Assembly: GCF_015207005.2 (NCBI RefSeq) | Contig: NZ_JADEXS020000001.1 | Location: 1,116,001 to 1,180,000 of the forward strand | Length of the DNA: 64,000 bases | Reading direction: 5' to 3' | Source of the DNA: Desmonostoc muscorum LEGE 12446 | Lineage (GTDB): Bacteria > Cyanobacteriota > Cyanobacteriia > Cyanobacteriales > Nostocaceae | In this document: positions 11,601-20,100 of the stretch, one piece after another | Layout: every line of letters starts with the position of its first letter | How positions within the stretch are numbered: position 1 is the stretch's first letter | The notes under the pieces: generated by a model | Told to the model about the DNA's origin: nothing | The model's database searches: none | The model's input: the letters and a program-made list of their open reading frames with translations, nothing else | Program-made: the position numbers and the translations under genes

Positions 11601-11610
11601 ATTTAGTCAT
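5635..11610 (-). CDS. tamB: TamB-type translocation and assembly module protein
   Basis: This 1991-residue protein has one N-terminal transmembrane anchor (about residues 20-48) and then an enormous periplasmic region of repeating beta-rich segments, ending in the DUF490/TamB domain (roughly the last 400 residues, finishing in VEYQTRF). TamB/AsmA-like proteins span the periplasm and act in outer-membrane biogenesis or lipid transfer, normally with a BamA-family partner; none is encoded nearby. Two internal features stand out. Residues about 175-212 are a low-complexity Gly/Asp/Glu and Ser/Pro stretch encoded by tandem repeats. Around 8880-9560 four consecutive segments of about 70 residues are near-duplicates (each with QLAAVP.QF.G.LTG..NVAG and a downstream IQA.GQ..INVG block). 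Start ATG at 11610 is followed by a basic stretch and the anchor. Confidence 0.85.
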   Translation of the reverse strand: MTKSPNQEHHSPSPIRKRLWLLVLSRGGIALGGILLIGIVGGVWRLWIFVQKELTPLAQQSLTTTLNRPVQLGKVTQFSLTGVQFGASAIPATPTDPDRASVETVEVTFDLLQLIFNRHLKLDVTLINPDIYIEQDDQGRWVSTTIASSGEAGVIKTDLDELRFRNAKLALMPHGRDEGAGGDEGVGGDEGVGGDKEATSPSSPSSPSSPSSPVSFSQLSGSAQLLANNQLVRFEVGGQADNGGSISIQGETRSKVLAGNFELRVQDFLAADITRLIQLPVNLQAGRVNGDLLVRLTPEQPTLLFGSAAVQGVTVELPKVPQLLSNTQGNLRFQGTQLQLDNVTSSYGKIPLVATGIIDTQAGFKLAARVNAVSLANAQETLKVKLPVPIAGQVQADLQITGSTKQPILSGKVTTIQTARIDKLDFNRITSKFELVTSSSLITLKDIQGFAKVGGQITGAGTIKIGKSPRLDLNFAAKNVPGDAIAKVYETTPNFQIGNLSATAQLFGAATNVQTVVQFQAPNGTYPGTGEVAIAPNRTLSFRNVALNVGGGTVRATGSYANERWQAVAVASGVQVQRFVDPNQLQNVSLAGAQFNGRLILSGSTAPFAIATIRPEGAAVKIGGGTVAVSNIQLQDQNFSARLVANNVRLGQILKQSPPALNNPLAGTFQIAGNRDNLSLKTLRGTGEGRLAIGGGTVTAKNIQLAEGFYQAQVQAKNVPVQQLAAVPKQFQGALTGEVNVAGSVDSFQLQAIQASGQGRINVGRGTITASNLQLVNGAYQAQIQAKNVPVRQLAAVPPQFQGALTGQFNVAGLVNSFDPRTIQANGQALINVGGGAIAASNIQVGNGVYQAQIQANNVPLQQLAAVPPQFRGTLTGQVNVAGSVESFQPQTIQAVGQGQINVAGGTIAASNIQVANGRYQGIVDASGVELNRLNQLLRGQFAGKLQLAGTLGSSQLADVRAAGQVQLSQGIPGFEQPLTAAIAWNGERLTIDQATAPGLKVTGNILANARQPGIPEITALNLNVQAENYDLKQLPINLPNQVAVAGRVDFNGQVTGKLPLPNVVGQINLRDFVVQDIAFEPLLTGNINSAQGRGLNLNLAGNSDRLAFNLDANNRPQSFLVQWQQALASGNVKGNDWTLKVANFPLQILNLTPPAITRLGTGKIAGLLTGDLVFNQQTFATNGNLAIANPEIGRVKGDRIAAQFRYGNGKATLTSSEFVKGNSIYAAVGTFAQTAQGPQLQAKLNVKQGKIEDVLALAQVDLQDLQGGSAPTYGTAADLTTNSQGWLNQPLLTQLQRFSEIEALVAEEEQQRLDSTPIPDLADLKGTFNGQVALDTANGLAVQFNLNGENFAWGKKEERSRYYTAEKLIAEGNFENGVLSLRPLRIESQNRLIAFTGNIGGNEQSGQLRVNNFPIQVLNNFVKLPVGITGNVDATAALAGSIGNPQARGELQITEGTLNQNPIQSATASFSYANGRLNFGSTVAVAGPQPVDITGSIPYKLPFATVAPDSEQISLDMKLENEGLGLLNALTNQVVFEKGEGQVDLKVRGTLKQPEVDGIATVNNATFSAQALPGKLRRVTGKVLFNFDRILVENLQGRFSRGKVEAAGEIPIFNNEKVTINNPLTINLEQLALNLKGLYQGGASGNLQITGSALNPLIGGRIDLFDGQVLLAESTDTATSANDDGLGLSSTKANKQNQSEIGNGMGNALAQASPLGIARFNNLDLELGKNVQITRPPILSFRATGSLIVNGSINQPIPDGTIRLEKGGVNLFTTQFNLARGYKHTATFSPSQPRDPNLDIRLFAKVLDVTQSNDFTRINTTGLSALESVRVEATINGLASKLNENLELTSSPSRSQTEIVALLGGGFVDTQGRGDSTLGLINIAGSAVFNNFQSAFNQIGSTFGLSELRIFPTIISENPEAGRSSSTLELAAEAGVDITSKISISSIKILTTNDPFQWGVNYRINDEFRVRASTNLTDDSRAVVEYQTRF
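8880..9560. repeat. Tandem internal duplications within the TamB gene
   Basis: Consecutive units of roughly 210 bases recur, each containing the complement of a NVP.QLAAVP coding block and a GCTGCCAACTGC-type DNA string (9010s, 9230s, 9430s). They encode four similar 70-residue beta-rich modules. The DNA similarity indicates recent amplification rather than only structural convergence. Confidence 0.6.
10972..11092. repeat. In-frame tandem repeat array inside the TamB gene
   Basis: The plus strand shows about five copies of a GGGGGATGA 9-base unit followed by about three copies of TCTCCCCCTACTCCCTCA. On the coding strand these read as GGDEGV-type and SPS-type repeats. The two arrays are roughly complementary to each other, so the region could fold into a large hairpin. 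Unit lengths are multiples of three, so the reading frame survives. Similar arrays occur between genes elsewhere in the window. Confidence 0.8.
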
Positions 11611-11890
11611 TTCCTTTCACTGTATTAATTGCCGGATTTAGCTGGCACACACAAGCATTAACAGGCACATTGATTCAGTATGCCATTTCCAGGATACGTT
11701 AACTAAACCCCAGACCTCATGGGTTAAGTTACGGCATTTGCTCGATCCAATACTTATGCTAATGATGTTGGCACTTTCAGGAAAATCTGAATAAAGTGAA
11801 AATTGTGGTTGTGACTTTTCCTGAGGCATAACCTAGAACTTTAATATAAATAGAAGATCTGGAACTGAAGAACAATAGATAATTACATTT

Positions 11891-12307
11891 ATGCGTGTTT
11901 TTGTGTTAATGTTTAATGCTCGAACGGAAAATGAGGGCATTCACTCCATTCGGAAGGGCGATAGCAATACAATTCTGATGTTCGAGTCAGAAGACGACGC
12001 CACGCGCTTTGCCTTGATGCTGGAAGCTCAAGATTTCCCCACACCCACACCAGAGGCGATCGATGCTGAGGAAATCCAGCAATTTTGCGAAAGTGTTGGA
12101 TATGACTGGGAAATCATCCCAGAAAACAGCCCTTTAGTCAGTAAAGTCCCAGAACTTAACGTTGAAGAAACCGACTGGCAACCAGATGCCCAGAAAGACG
12201 ATACTCTTGAGGACACCTCCAGTCCCAACCAACAGCCACCAGAAGAACCAGAATTGCCTGATTCTGAACTAGAGAGAATTCGTCGGAAATTGGAAGGATT
12301 ATTGTAA
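11891..12307 (+). CDS. DUF3110 domain protein
   Basis: A 138-residue protein whose first 90 residues (MRVFVLMFNARTENEGIHSI, then FESEDDATRFALMLEAQDFP and QQFCESVGYDWEI) match the cyanobacterial and plastid DUF3110 family. The last 50 residues are acidic and proline-rich, probably flexible. The function is unknown. The gene lies 44 bases upstream of murQ on the same strand and may be co-transcribed with it, although the gap is filled by heptamer repeats. Confidence 0.85.
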   Translation: MRVFVLMFNARTENEGIHSIRKGDSNTILMFESEDDATRFALMLEAQDFPTPTPEAIDAEEIQQFCESVGYDWEIIPENSPLVSKVPELNVEETDWQPDAQKDDTLEDTSSPNQQPPEEPELPDSELERIRRKLEGLL

Positions 12308-12330
12308 TTGGGCATGGGGCATTAGGCAAA

Positions 12331-12357
12331 TAACAAATGACAAATGACAAATGACAA
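12331..12357. repeat. Heptamer array ACAAATG ahead of and over the murQ start
   Basis: Three and a half copies of ACAAATG run up to and into the murQ start codon; the last ATG of the array is the initiator at 12351. No Shine-Dalgarno sequence is visible upstream of it. The same unit is found in front of ispF at 61247-61290. Confidence 0.75.
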
Positions 12358-13277
12358 ACCTACAGGAACGCGGGCATCTTTTAACTGAGCTAGTAAATCC
12401 TAACAGTCTTAACTTAGACCAGCTAAGTTCTCTGGAATTGGTGGAGCTGTTTAATAACGAAGACCAAAGGGCAGTCGCAGCAGTTGCGGCGGCGAAAATT
12501 CAATTGGCAGAAGCAATTGAACGCACCGCAGAGCGTTTGCACCGGGGAGGACGCCTGTTTTATATTGGTGCGGGTACAAGTGGTAGGTTAGGGGTATTAG
12601 ATGCTGCTGAGTGTCCCCCTACTTTTTGTACGCCACCAGAGTTGGTACAGGGAATTATTGCTGGTGGGGCTGGGGCGCTGGTACGCAGTTCTGAGGATTT
12701 AGAAGACAGCATTGAAGATGGTGAAACTGCGATCGCAGGGCGACACATTACACAGCTAGATGTTGTAGTTGGCATCACTGCGGGTGGGACAACGCCCTAT
12801 GTCCACGGCGCCCTGAATGCGGCTCGGCAGCGGGGAGCCGCTACTATTTTTATCGCCTGTGTTCCGACTGAACAAGTTAGCTGTGATGCCGATGTTGATA
12901 TTCGCCTATTGACAGGGCCAGAAATCATCGCCGGCTCAACTCGCCTGAAAGCTGGTACAGCCACAAAGTTGGCTTTAAATATCCTTTCCACTGGGGTAAT
13001 GGTCAAACTGGGCAAAGTTTACGGCAATCGCATGGTGGATGTGGCGGTAACAAATCAAAAGTTACGCGATCGCGCTTTGCGAATTTTACAAGACCTCACA
13101 GGTTTAAGTCGGGAAGCTGCCGGTTTTTTATTAGAACATAGTGGTAAATGGGTGAAACTAGCTCTATTAATGCACTGGACTGGTTTAGAAAAAGACGAAG
13201 GCGATCGGCTTCTTTCTCAACACCAAGGTAATCTCAGAGCAGCTGTTGTCAGCTACAAAAACCACAACCAACCCTGA
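12351..13277 (+). CDS. murQ: N-acetylmuramic acid 6-phosphate etherase
   Basis: The 308-residue product begins ERGHLLTELVNP and carries the SIS-domain signature GRLFYIGAGTSGRLGVLDAAECPPTF (about residues 65-92) and RSSEDLEDS, both characteristic of MurQ. The enzyme cleaves the lactyl ether of MurNAc-6-phosphate to give GlcNAc-6-phosphate and D-lactate in cell-wall recycling. Length is normal for the family. Later blocks GGTTPYVHGAL and GPEIIAGSTRLKAGTATKL are also as expected. Its initiation region consists of heptamer repeats without a visible ribosome binding site. No MurNAc kinase or AnmK gene is adjacent. Confidence 0.95.
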   Translation: MTNLQERGHLLTELVNPNSLNLDQLSSLELVELFNNEDQRAVAAVAAAKIQLAEAIERTAERLHRGGRLFYIGAGTSGRLGVLDAAECPPTFCTPPELVQGIIAGGAGALVRSSEDLEDSIEDGETAIAGRHITQLDVVVGITAGGTTPYVHGALNAARQRGAATIFIACVPTEQVSCDADVDIRLLTGPEIIAGSTRLKAGTATKLALNILSTGVMVKLGKVYGNRMVDVAVTNQKLRDRALRILQDLTGLSREAAGFLLEHSGKWVKLALLMHWTGLEKDEGDRLLSQHQGNLRAAVVSYKNHNQP

Positions 13278-13903
13278 AAATTGGTGTATGGTCACATCTT
13301 GCACCATTGTTAATAAATGTCGAGTGGGCAATGCTTCCAAACTAAAAATAACGGTTTGAGCTAACTGCTCAGCAATGCCCATCCGACAAAAATTGCTGGA
13401 CTAGTATTTCTAATTGTTAGGATAGCTATGAAATATGAGCAATAAACCAGCAGCGATCGTACCTTCTTTATCAGAAATTTAAATAAATTTAAATTAATAA
13501 ATCTTTTTGATTAGATTTATTGAGATTCAGAATCAATATGAAAAATATCTGAAATAAAAACAGCTATTTTTTTTAACAACAATTCAGAACTTGTACGGAT
13601 ATAATTCTGTATGAAAATCATTAGAATGAATTATCAATACTGAATCCATTTGAGTGATGCAGATTATAGCAAACTAGTTGAGTGATGAAATATTAGTAGA
13701 AATGTATGACGTTCATAAGCCTCTGCTAAATAACTCATTTACTACCAAGACTGTTACTATACTCCTCATTTACCTTGTTTTTAATAATTTTAATTTAGGC
13801 TGCTATGTAATAAATATATTTCCACTTATTGACATGTCTGCTAAGCACTATATAGCTAGTGTGGGTTTTTCAAGAGCTAGCTTTTTAATAAAAGGAATAA
13901 AAT
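13278..13903. other. AT-rich intergenic region upstream of the taxis cluster
   Basis: These 626 bases are strongly AT-rich and contain no open frame with convincing coding character; the longest ones lack a good start and overlap the next gene out of frame. The region presumably holds the promoter of the PatA-like gene. I see no clear repeat or hairpin. Confidence 0.5.
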
Positions 13904-15127
13904 ATGACCCACCCGGAAGTGATGGTTTCAAATAACTTAGTGAATGAATTTAAAACTTGTACTCAACTGCAATATAATGGCAAATTAAATATTAAAAGTT
14001 CAAAAGGCAGTCAATGGACTTTTTACTATCGCCTGGGACGCATAGTTTGGGCAACAGGGGGAACTCATCCCTTCCGACGCTGGCGTAGACATATGGCTCA
14101 AAATTGTCCCCAGATTGATATTGATAAGTTGCAATTGCGCTCCCAAGACGTATCAATAGATTACTGGGATTATCGCCTAATAGAAATCTTACATAAAAAA
14201 CAGAAAATCCAGAGAGAACAAATTCAGTCTATTGCCGAAAACACCATAGCGGAACTATTATTTGACCTAGCCCTGCAAGCACATTTTGCTTCTATCACTT
14301 GCAATCGCAGTCAAGAAGTTATCTTAGAAACACCAATGAATTTCACGAGTGCAGAAATGTCTGTAAAACATATGCAAGACTCGTGGAAAACTTGGTCAGA
14401 AGCTGGTTTAGCAAATTTTTCTCCTGATTTAGCACCTGTTCTGCGAAGACCAGAACAACTTCAGCAGATAGTAAGTCCATCTGTCTACAAAAACTTTGTA
14501 AATTTAATCAATGGCAAATTCACTCTGCGAGATTTAGCCGTGAAAATGAAGCAAAGTGTACTACCTCTAAGTCGTTCGCTGCTTCCTTATATCCTGAAAG
14601 GAATCATTGAATTAGTGGAAGTACCCGACTTACCTTTAGTAGCCAGTGATGCCAACAATAAGCCTGTCACTCCACAAGCAAAGAAGCCGATTGCCCCCTT
14701 AGTAGCCTGCGTGGATGATAGTCCGCAGGTTTGTAAAATGCTAGAGGAAATTATTACTTCTAATGGACTAAGATTTATCAAAATTGAAGATGCAGTACAA
14801 GCTCTACCAACCCTGATTCAGGATAAACCAGACTTGATTTTCTTGGATTTGATTATGCCAGTCGCTAGTGGTTACGAAATCTGCACTCAATTGCGACGAA
14901 TATCTGCCTTCGCCAATACACCAGTAATTATATTAACAGGCAGTGATGGTCTTTTAGATAGAGTTCGTGCCAAGGTAGTTGGTTCTACAGATTTTCTCAC
15001 TAAACCTGTAGTGCCTGACAAGGTAATGGGTATAGTACGAAAATATTTACCGACACCGAGTGCATCCATTGATAAAACTAAATCGAATGTAGAGGTTTTT
15101 AATCAGCAAGTTAGTAATTGTTCTTGA
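13904..15127 (+). CDS. pixG: PatA/PixG-family response regulator
   Basis: The 407-residue protein has an N-terminal PATAN (DUF4388-type) region (about 1-240, with FYYRLGRIVWATGGTHPFRRW) and a C-terminal CheY receiver (about 263-385: ACVDDSPQVC, the phospho-acceptor Asp in LIFLDLIMP, a Thr-Gly switch in ILTGSD and the Lys in LTKPV). This is the PatA/PixG/PilG domain order. PatA proteins act in heterocyst patterning and PixG proteins in phototactic signalling; position in front of CheY, CheW, MCP and CheA genes argues for the taxis role. An AAAGGA site lies 7-8 bases ahead of the ATG. A terminator follows the gene, so it may be transcribed separately from the rest. Confidence 0.85.
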   Translation: MTHPEVMVSNNLVNEFKTCTQLQYNGKLNIKSSKGSQWTFYYRLGRIVWATGGTHPFRRWRRHMAQNCPQIDIDKLQLRSQDVSIDYWDYRLIEILHKKQKIQREQIQSIAENTIAELLFDLALQAHFASITCNRSQEVILETPMNFTSAEMSVKHMQDSWKTWSEAGLANFSPDLAPVLRRPEQLQQIVSPSVYKNFVNLINGKFTLRDLAVKMKQSVLPLSRSLLPYILKGIIELVEVPDLPLVASDANNKPVTPQAKKPIAPLVACVDDSPQVCKMLEEIITSNGLRFIKIEDAVQALPTLIQDKPDLIFLDLIMPVASGYEICTQLRRISAFANTPVIILTGSDGLLDRVRAKVVGSTDFLTKPVVPDKVMGIVRKYLPTPSASIDKTKSNVEVFNQQVSNCS

Positions 15128-15265
15128 TGATTAATTATCACAAGGATGTTAATTAGGAATTAGCCATAACAAAATTTTTTACAACCTATAGACTTTAGGA
15201 ACTCAATGGAAATTAACTTTCTGGAATGATAAATAAAAGTCAGAATCCAGAATTGCTAAAAGACA

Positions 15266-15302
15266 ATTAGATGCGGTTTAAAACCGCATCTAATTTTTTT
15301 TA
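15266..15302 (+). terminator. Rho-independent terminator after pixG
   Basis: A near-perfect 14-base stem, ATTAGATGCGGTTT at 15266-15279 and its complement at 15281-15294, is followed by a run of eight Ts. It lies about 140 bases after the pixG stop codon. The arms meet almost without a loop, so the apical base pairs would open. Confidence 0.8.
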
Positions 15303-15679
15303 CGCTATTGAAGTTATGTCCTGTTTAAGACTGACTTATAGTACAATACACCCTGATGTAGAGACCCGATTTATCGCGTGTTTAAAGACCTAATTGCTGA
15401 GTATGAAACAAATTTTATCAAAGGATTTGAGCAATCAACACTATTAATTTTAATGACTAAATCATTGATGGATAAAACTATTTTATATTTCAGAAAAAAG
15501 TATTAATTTATATTTGTTACGTACTTTTTCTGAGGTTTATATATAAAGCTTGAATCAAAATTATATAAATACAACTTTTTGTATTTATAGCAATTCTATT
15601 GGAGTTGTGAAATATTGGTTACACCAAAGGGGTTAGAGGATGTTTGAAAAGTCATGATTGATGTATTAAATATTTTTTT

Positions 15680-15835
15680 ACCCCACCCTAACTCTCCCCT
15701 TATAAAGGGGAGCCACTGCGTTGGGCGGGCAACGCCCGACTTGTTCGCGCAGCGTCTCCGACAGGAGAAGCATGTGGCGTGAGGGAACCGAATTTTTCTT
15801 GTTTCCCCCCTTTATAAGGGGGGATTAAGGGGGGT
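15680..15835. repeat. MITE-like element with 30-base inverted ends
   Basis: The left end ACCCCACCCTAACTCTCCCC, continuing to TTATAAAGGGG, pairs with the right end that reads TTATAAGGGGGG then ATTAAGGGGGGT. The inside carries smaller nested repeats, including a CGGGC-AAC-GCCCG hairpin at about 15725-15740 and a CGTCTCC/GGAGAAG pair. The element is non-coding and of a type dispersed in Nostoc genomes. Confidence 0.65.
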
Positions 15836-16092
15836 AACAATTCTATTAAAATCACAACATACCACTTTTAAAACAACCTCTTAGGGTGTCAGTCTCTAGT
15901 CCCTTCCATGTCTTTGTTTACAAATCCTTTAGGGTTTGTATATCTAATTTGACCGGATCAATTTTTGATTTTAGATTTTGGATTGAGTCAAAAATATAAA
16001 ATTTCTCAGGTAATCAATCTAAAATCAAAATTTTTTTGGCTTCATAGTTCAGTTGTATTTACATTGTGAGAAAGATTTAATAGGTAGTTGCC

Positions 16093-16458
16093 ATGAATAC
16101 TGTTTTAGTTGTTGAAGATGGCTTAACTGATATGGAAATAATCAGCCGTTACTTACAACAGGCAGGTTATTCTGTGATTAGTGCCACAAGTAGTGAAGAG
16201 GCTCAAGACAAAATCGATAAAACTAAGCCTGATTTAATATTTCTTGATGTAATTTTACCAGGAAAAAGTGGCTTTGAAATTTGCCGGGAGCTGAAAAATA
16301 ACCCCAATACCAGCAAAATTCCTGTGGTTTTTTGTTCTACAAAAAATAGTGATGTAGATAAAATTTGGGGTAATATGTTGGGTGCTGAAGGCTATTTATC
16401 AAAACCAATTGATCGAGAGGAATTACTCGTAGTTCTCAAACGATTAATTAATAATTAA
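16093..16458 (+). CDS. pixH: CheY-like response regulator (PixH type)
   Basis: A 121-residue single receiver domain. The acidic pocket is VVED (residues 6-9), the phosphorylated Asp is in LIFLDVILPG (about residue 54), the switch position is Ser/Thr in VFCSTKN and the conserved Lys is in LSKPI. There is no output domain, so it acts through protein contact, as CheY does. Its place directly before CheW, MCP and CheA genes identifies it as the PixH/CheY of this taxis operon. Confidence 0.85.
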   Translation: MNTVLVVEDGLTDMEIISRYLQQAGYSVISATSSEEAQDKIDKTKPDLIFLDVILPGKSGFEICRELKNNPNTSKIPVVFCSTKNSDVDKIWGNMLGAEGYLSKPIDREELLVVLKRLINN

Positions 16459-16570
16459 CTTTTCCAAATGCCAACATCGAATAAAAGTCACTATTTTTAA
16501 TTTACCACCGATACAATCTTAAACTGTACATGGGAATAGTGGCTCAAGAACAATTATCAATGACAAAGGA

Positions 16571-17053
16571 TTGCTAACTTTGGAAACCAAGAAAAAATTT
16601 TTAAGTTTTAATTTGGGAGTAAAGGATACAGCCGTAATTTCATTAGAACACATCACAGAAGTTTTGCAAGTATCATTGCCAGAAATATGTGGGGTTCCTC
16701 AGATGCCGAGTTGCGTCTTGGGTATCTATAACTGGCGTGGTGAGATGCTTTGGTTAGTAGATTTAGACGCAATGTTAGGTTATCCTCCAATTTCCCAAGG
16801 CTCAAATTTACTCTCAAAAATGATGGCGGTTGTTCTAGAAAATGAAAGTAAGTATTTGGGGCTATTGGTGCGGCAGCTTCTCGATATTGAATGGCTCGAT
16901 ACTAAGCAAATAAAACCGCCAACTGCTGAATTATTTTATCCTAAAATTTCACCTTTTTTGCAGGGTTACTTTATTAATGACGCAAAGGAGATGATGTTTA
17001 ATTTGGATGCAATAACGATTATCCAAGCTCCTATGTGGGGAATTCAAAATTGA
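16571..17053 (+). CDS. pixI: CheW-like coupling protein (PixI type)
   Basis: The 160-residue product is a single CheW domain: FLSFNLGVKDTAVISLEHI, then ICGVPQMPSCVLGIYNWRGEMLWLVDLDAMLG and KYLGLLVRQLLDIEWL. CheW links the receptor signalling tip to CheA. No in-frame ATG or GTG exists at the 5' end; the candidates are TTG at 16571 and TTG at 16580. AAAGGA ends right before the first and lies about nine bases before the second, so the second has better spacing. Confidence 0.85.
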   Translation: MLTLETKKKFLSFNLGVKDTAVISLEHITEVLQVSLPEICGVPQMPSCVLGIYNWRGEMLWLVDLDAMLGYPPISQGSNLLSKMMAVVLENESKYLGLLVRQLLDIEWLDTKQIKPPTAELFYPKISPFLQGYFINDAKEMMFNLDAITIIQAPMWGIQN

Positions 17054-17131
17054 AATTTTGATGCCAGCACAATAGCAAATCAATTTTAATTTCCAATTAT
17101 CCAATTATTAGCAACTTTTGAGGTAGGTAAA

Positions 17132-20100
17132 ATGACGTTTTTGTATCAAAATAACCCAGATAGTGAGCATTTAATTCCTGAAGTAAAAAATCAGAATGGT
17201 AGTGCTAATGTGGCAAATATTGCTAGCGATGAAATTGCTTTATTAAATGCGATCGCTCAAGAATTTAAAAGTTGGCGGCGACAGTTGCACGACATTGCAA
17301 TTCATATGCGACAAGCTAACGATTTTAATACTCTACTTAAAATTACTGTAACACAAATTCGAGAAAAAATTGGCTGCGATCGCGCCTTAATTTATCAGTT
17401 TAATTCCCTAGAATCAGGTAATGTTTTAGCAGAATCTCGAACACTAGGTTGGACACCAACTCTGGGCGAAAATATTCCTGGGATTATTTTTGGTTTATAT
17501 ACTAATCAAGACTATTTAGAGTCTGTAGCTATTGATGATACCAATCAGATACAACTTACGCCCCATCAAAAGCAGCTGCTAGAAAAATTTCAAATCAAAG
17601 CCAGTTTGAGTTTACCAATTTTAGTAGAAGGTAAAGTTTGGGGATTATTAGCAGTCAATAATTGCTCCTGTCCCAGGCAATGGCAAGAGGGAGAAATCAG
17701 CTTATTGTATCAAATTACCAGAGAATTAACCTACAGATTGCACAGCTTTGAATTTGAAAAAGAACTGCAACAGCAGACACAAGCAAAAAAATCAGCAGCT
17801 AAGGTCATCGATAAGATTCTGCGAATATCAAATGTCGATAAACTTTTCCAAGCAACTACTCAAGAAATCCGCCAATTATTAAAATGCGATCGCGTAGGTG
17901 TTTATCGCTTTAAACCCGACTGGAGTGGCGAGTTTGTCTCGGAATCAGTGGGTAATGGTTGGGTAAGAATGGTCGGCCCTGATTTTAAAATGGTTTGGGA
18001 AGATACCCACTTGCAAGAAACCCAAGGAGGACGTTACGCCAAAGGTGAAACTTTTGTCGTCAAAGACATTTATCAAACGGGTCATGCTCAATGTCATATT
18101 GATATTTTAGAGCAATTCCAAATGATGGCTTACATCATTGCGCCCATATTTTCTGGAGAAAAATTATGGGGATTGTTGGCAGCTTATCAAAATTCTGGCC
18201 CTCGTGATTGGCAACCTTGGGAAGAAAGCTTTTTAAGTCAGATTGGTTTGCAATTTGGCGTGGCTATCACACAAGGGGAATATCTCGAACAAGTGCAGAG
18301 AAAATCCGAGCAACTTTCTCAGATAGTTGAACAAGAAAAAACTGTAACTAAGACAGTTAACCGCATTCGACAATCCTTAGATATAGAAAGCGTTTTCAAA
18401 ACAACTACTCAAGAAGTACGGCAATTATTAAAATGCGATCGCGTTGTAGTTTTTCGCTTTAATCCCGACTGGAGTGGTGAATTTGTTGCCGAGTCAGTGG
18501 GTAATGCTTGGACAAAATTGGTAGGCCCTGGGATTAAAACTATTTGGGCAGATACCTACATGCAAGAAAATCAAGGGGGACGATATACCAAAGGTGAAAG
18601 CTTTGTTGCTCATAACATCTATGAAGTGGGTCATTCTCCTTGTCATGTTGAGATGTTAGAGCAATTTGAAGTTAGAGCTTATGTGATTGTTCCTGTATTT
18701 TCTGGAGAAGTATTGTGGGGATTATTAGCAGCTTATCAAAATTCCGATTCTCGTGATTGGCAACCTTGGGAAGTCAACTTTTTAGTTCAGATTGGCTTAC
18801 AATTTGGTGTAGCAATATCACAAGCAGAATATATGGAACAACTGCGAGTCAAATCTCAACAATTGACTCAGTTTGCCGAACAAGAAAAATCAGTTACAAA
18901 GATAGTTAACCGCATTCGACAATCTTTAGAAGTAGAAGAAATATTTAAAATAGCTACTCAAGAAGTACGTCAATTATTACGATGCGATCGCGTCGCTGTT
19001 TATCGCTTTAATCCCGACTGGAGTGGCGAATTTGTAGCTGAGTCAGTGGGTCATAATTGGGTCAAACTCGTAGGGCCTGATATCAAAACTGTTTGGGAAG
19101 ATACCCATTTACAAGAAACTCAAGGAGGTCGATATGCCCAAGGCGAAAACTTTATTGTCAATGACATCTATAAAGTAGGTCATTTTCCCTGCCATATTGA
19201 GATGTTAGAACAGTTTGAAGTTAAAGCTTATGTGATTGTTCCTGTATTTGCTGGAGAACAATTGTGGGGCTTGCTAGCAGCTTATCAAAATTCTGGAACT
19301 CGTGATTGGGAACAATCGGAAGTTACTTTGTTAGCACGCATTGGCAGCCAGTTCGGGTTAGCATTACAACAAACTGAATATTTGCAACAGCTACAAGCCC
19401 AGTCAACAAAATTAGCAGAAGCAGCAGGACGGGAAAAAGCAGCTAAGGAATTACTCCAACAAAGATCGATTCAACTTCTAACAGCGCTTAGACCAGCCCT
19501 CAACGGGGATTTAACAGTACGCGCACCGATTACAGAAGATGAATTAGGCACGATCGCAGACGCCTACAATAATACTCTACAAGCACTACGGCAAATAGTT
19601 ATTCAAGTACAGGCAGCAGCCCAAAAAGTTGCCCAAACTTCCAGCAATAGCGATGCTTCACTGACGGAACTGACCAATTCAGCGCAACATCAATCTGAAG
19701 AACTTACCGTAGCTTTAGGCGACATTAAACAGATGGTGGACTCTACTCAAGCTGTGGTGGCGAACGCCCAACTGGTGCAAGTAGCAGTACAACAAGCCAA
19801 TCAAACTGTAGAGTCTGGGGATACGGCGATGAACTTAACCGTCAAAGCCATCCAAGGAATTCGTGAAACCGTCGCCCAAACTAGCAAAAAGATTAAACGT
19901 CTGAGTGAATCCTCGCAAAAAATCTCCAAAGTCGTGAATTTGATTGGTAATTTTGCCACACAGACAAACGTCCTGGCTTTGAATGCAGCCATTGAAGCCA
20001 CCCGTGCCGGTGAATATGGCAAAGGCTTTGCAGTTGTAGCTGATGAAGTGCGTTCTCTATCTCGCCAATCAGCAGCAGCAACCATCGAAATTGAAAAATT

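Larger units (their letters stand above)
15128..16092. other. Long intergenic region between pixG and pixH
   Basis: This 965-base gap carries a terminator (15266-15302), a MITE-like element (15680-15835) and an imperfect inverted repeat based on TTTTGATTTTAGATTTTGG at about 15960-16033. No gene is seen. It separates pixG from the remaining taxis genes. Confidence 0.6.

Noticed and set aside
11638..11829. 63-codon minus-strand frame next to the TamB gene
   Set aside because: Short, no ribosome binding site, odd composition; the region is better read as intergenic.
13678..13935. 85-codon plus-strand frame upstream of pixG
   Set aside because: Starts with a non-ATG codon, overlaps the well-supported pixG start in another frame and has no protein-like conservation that I can see.
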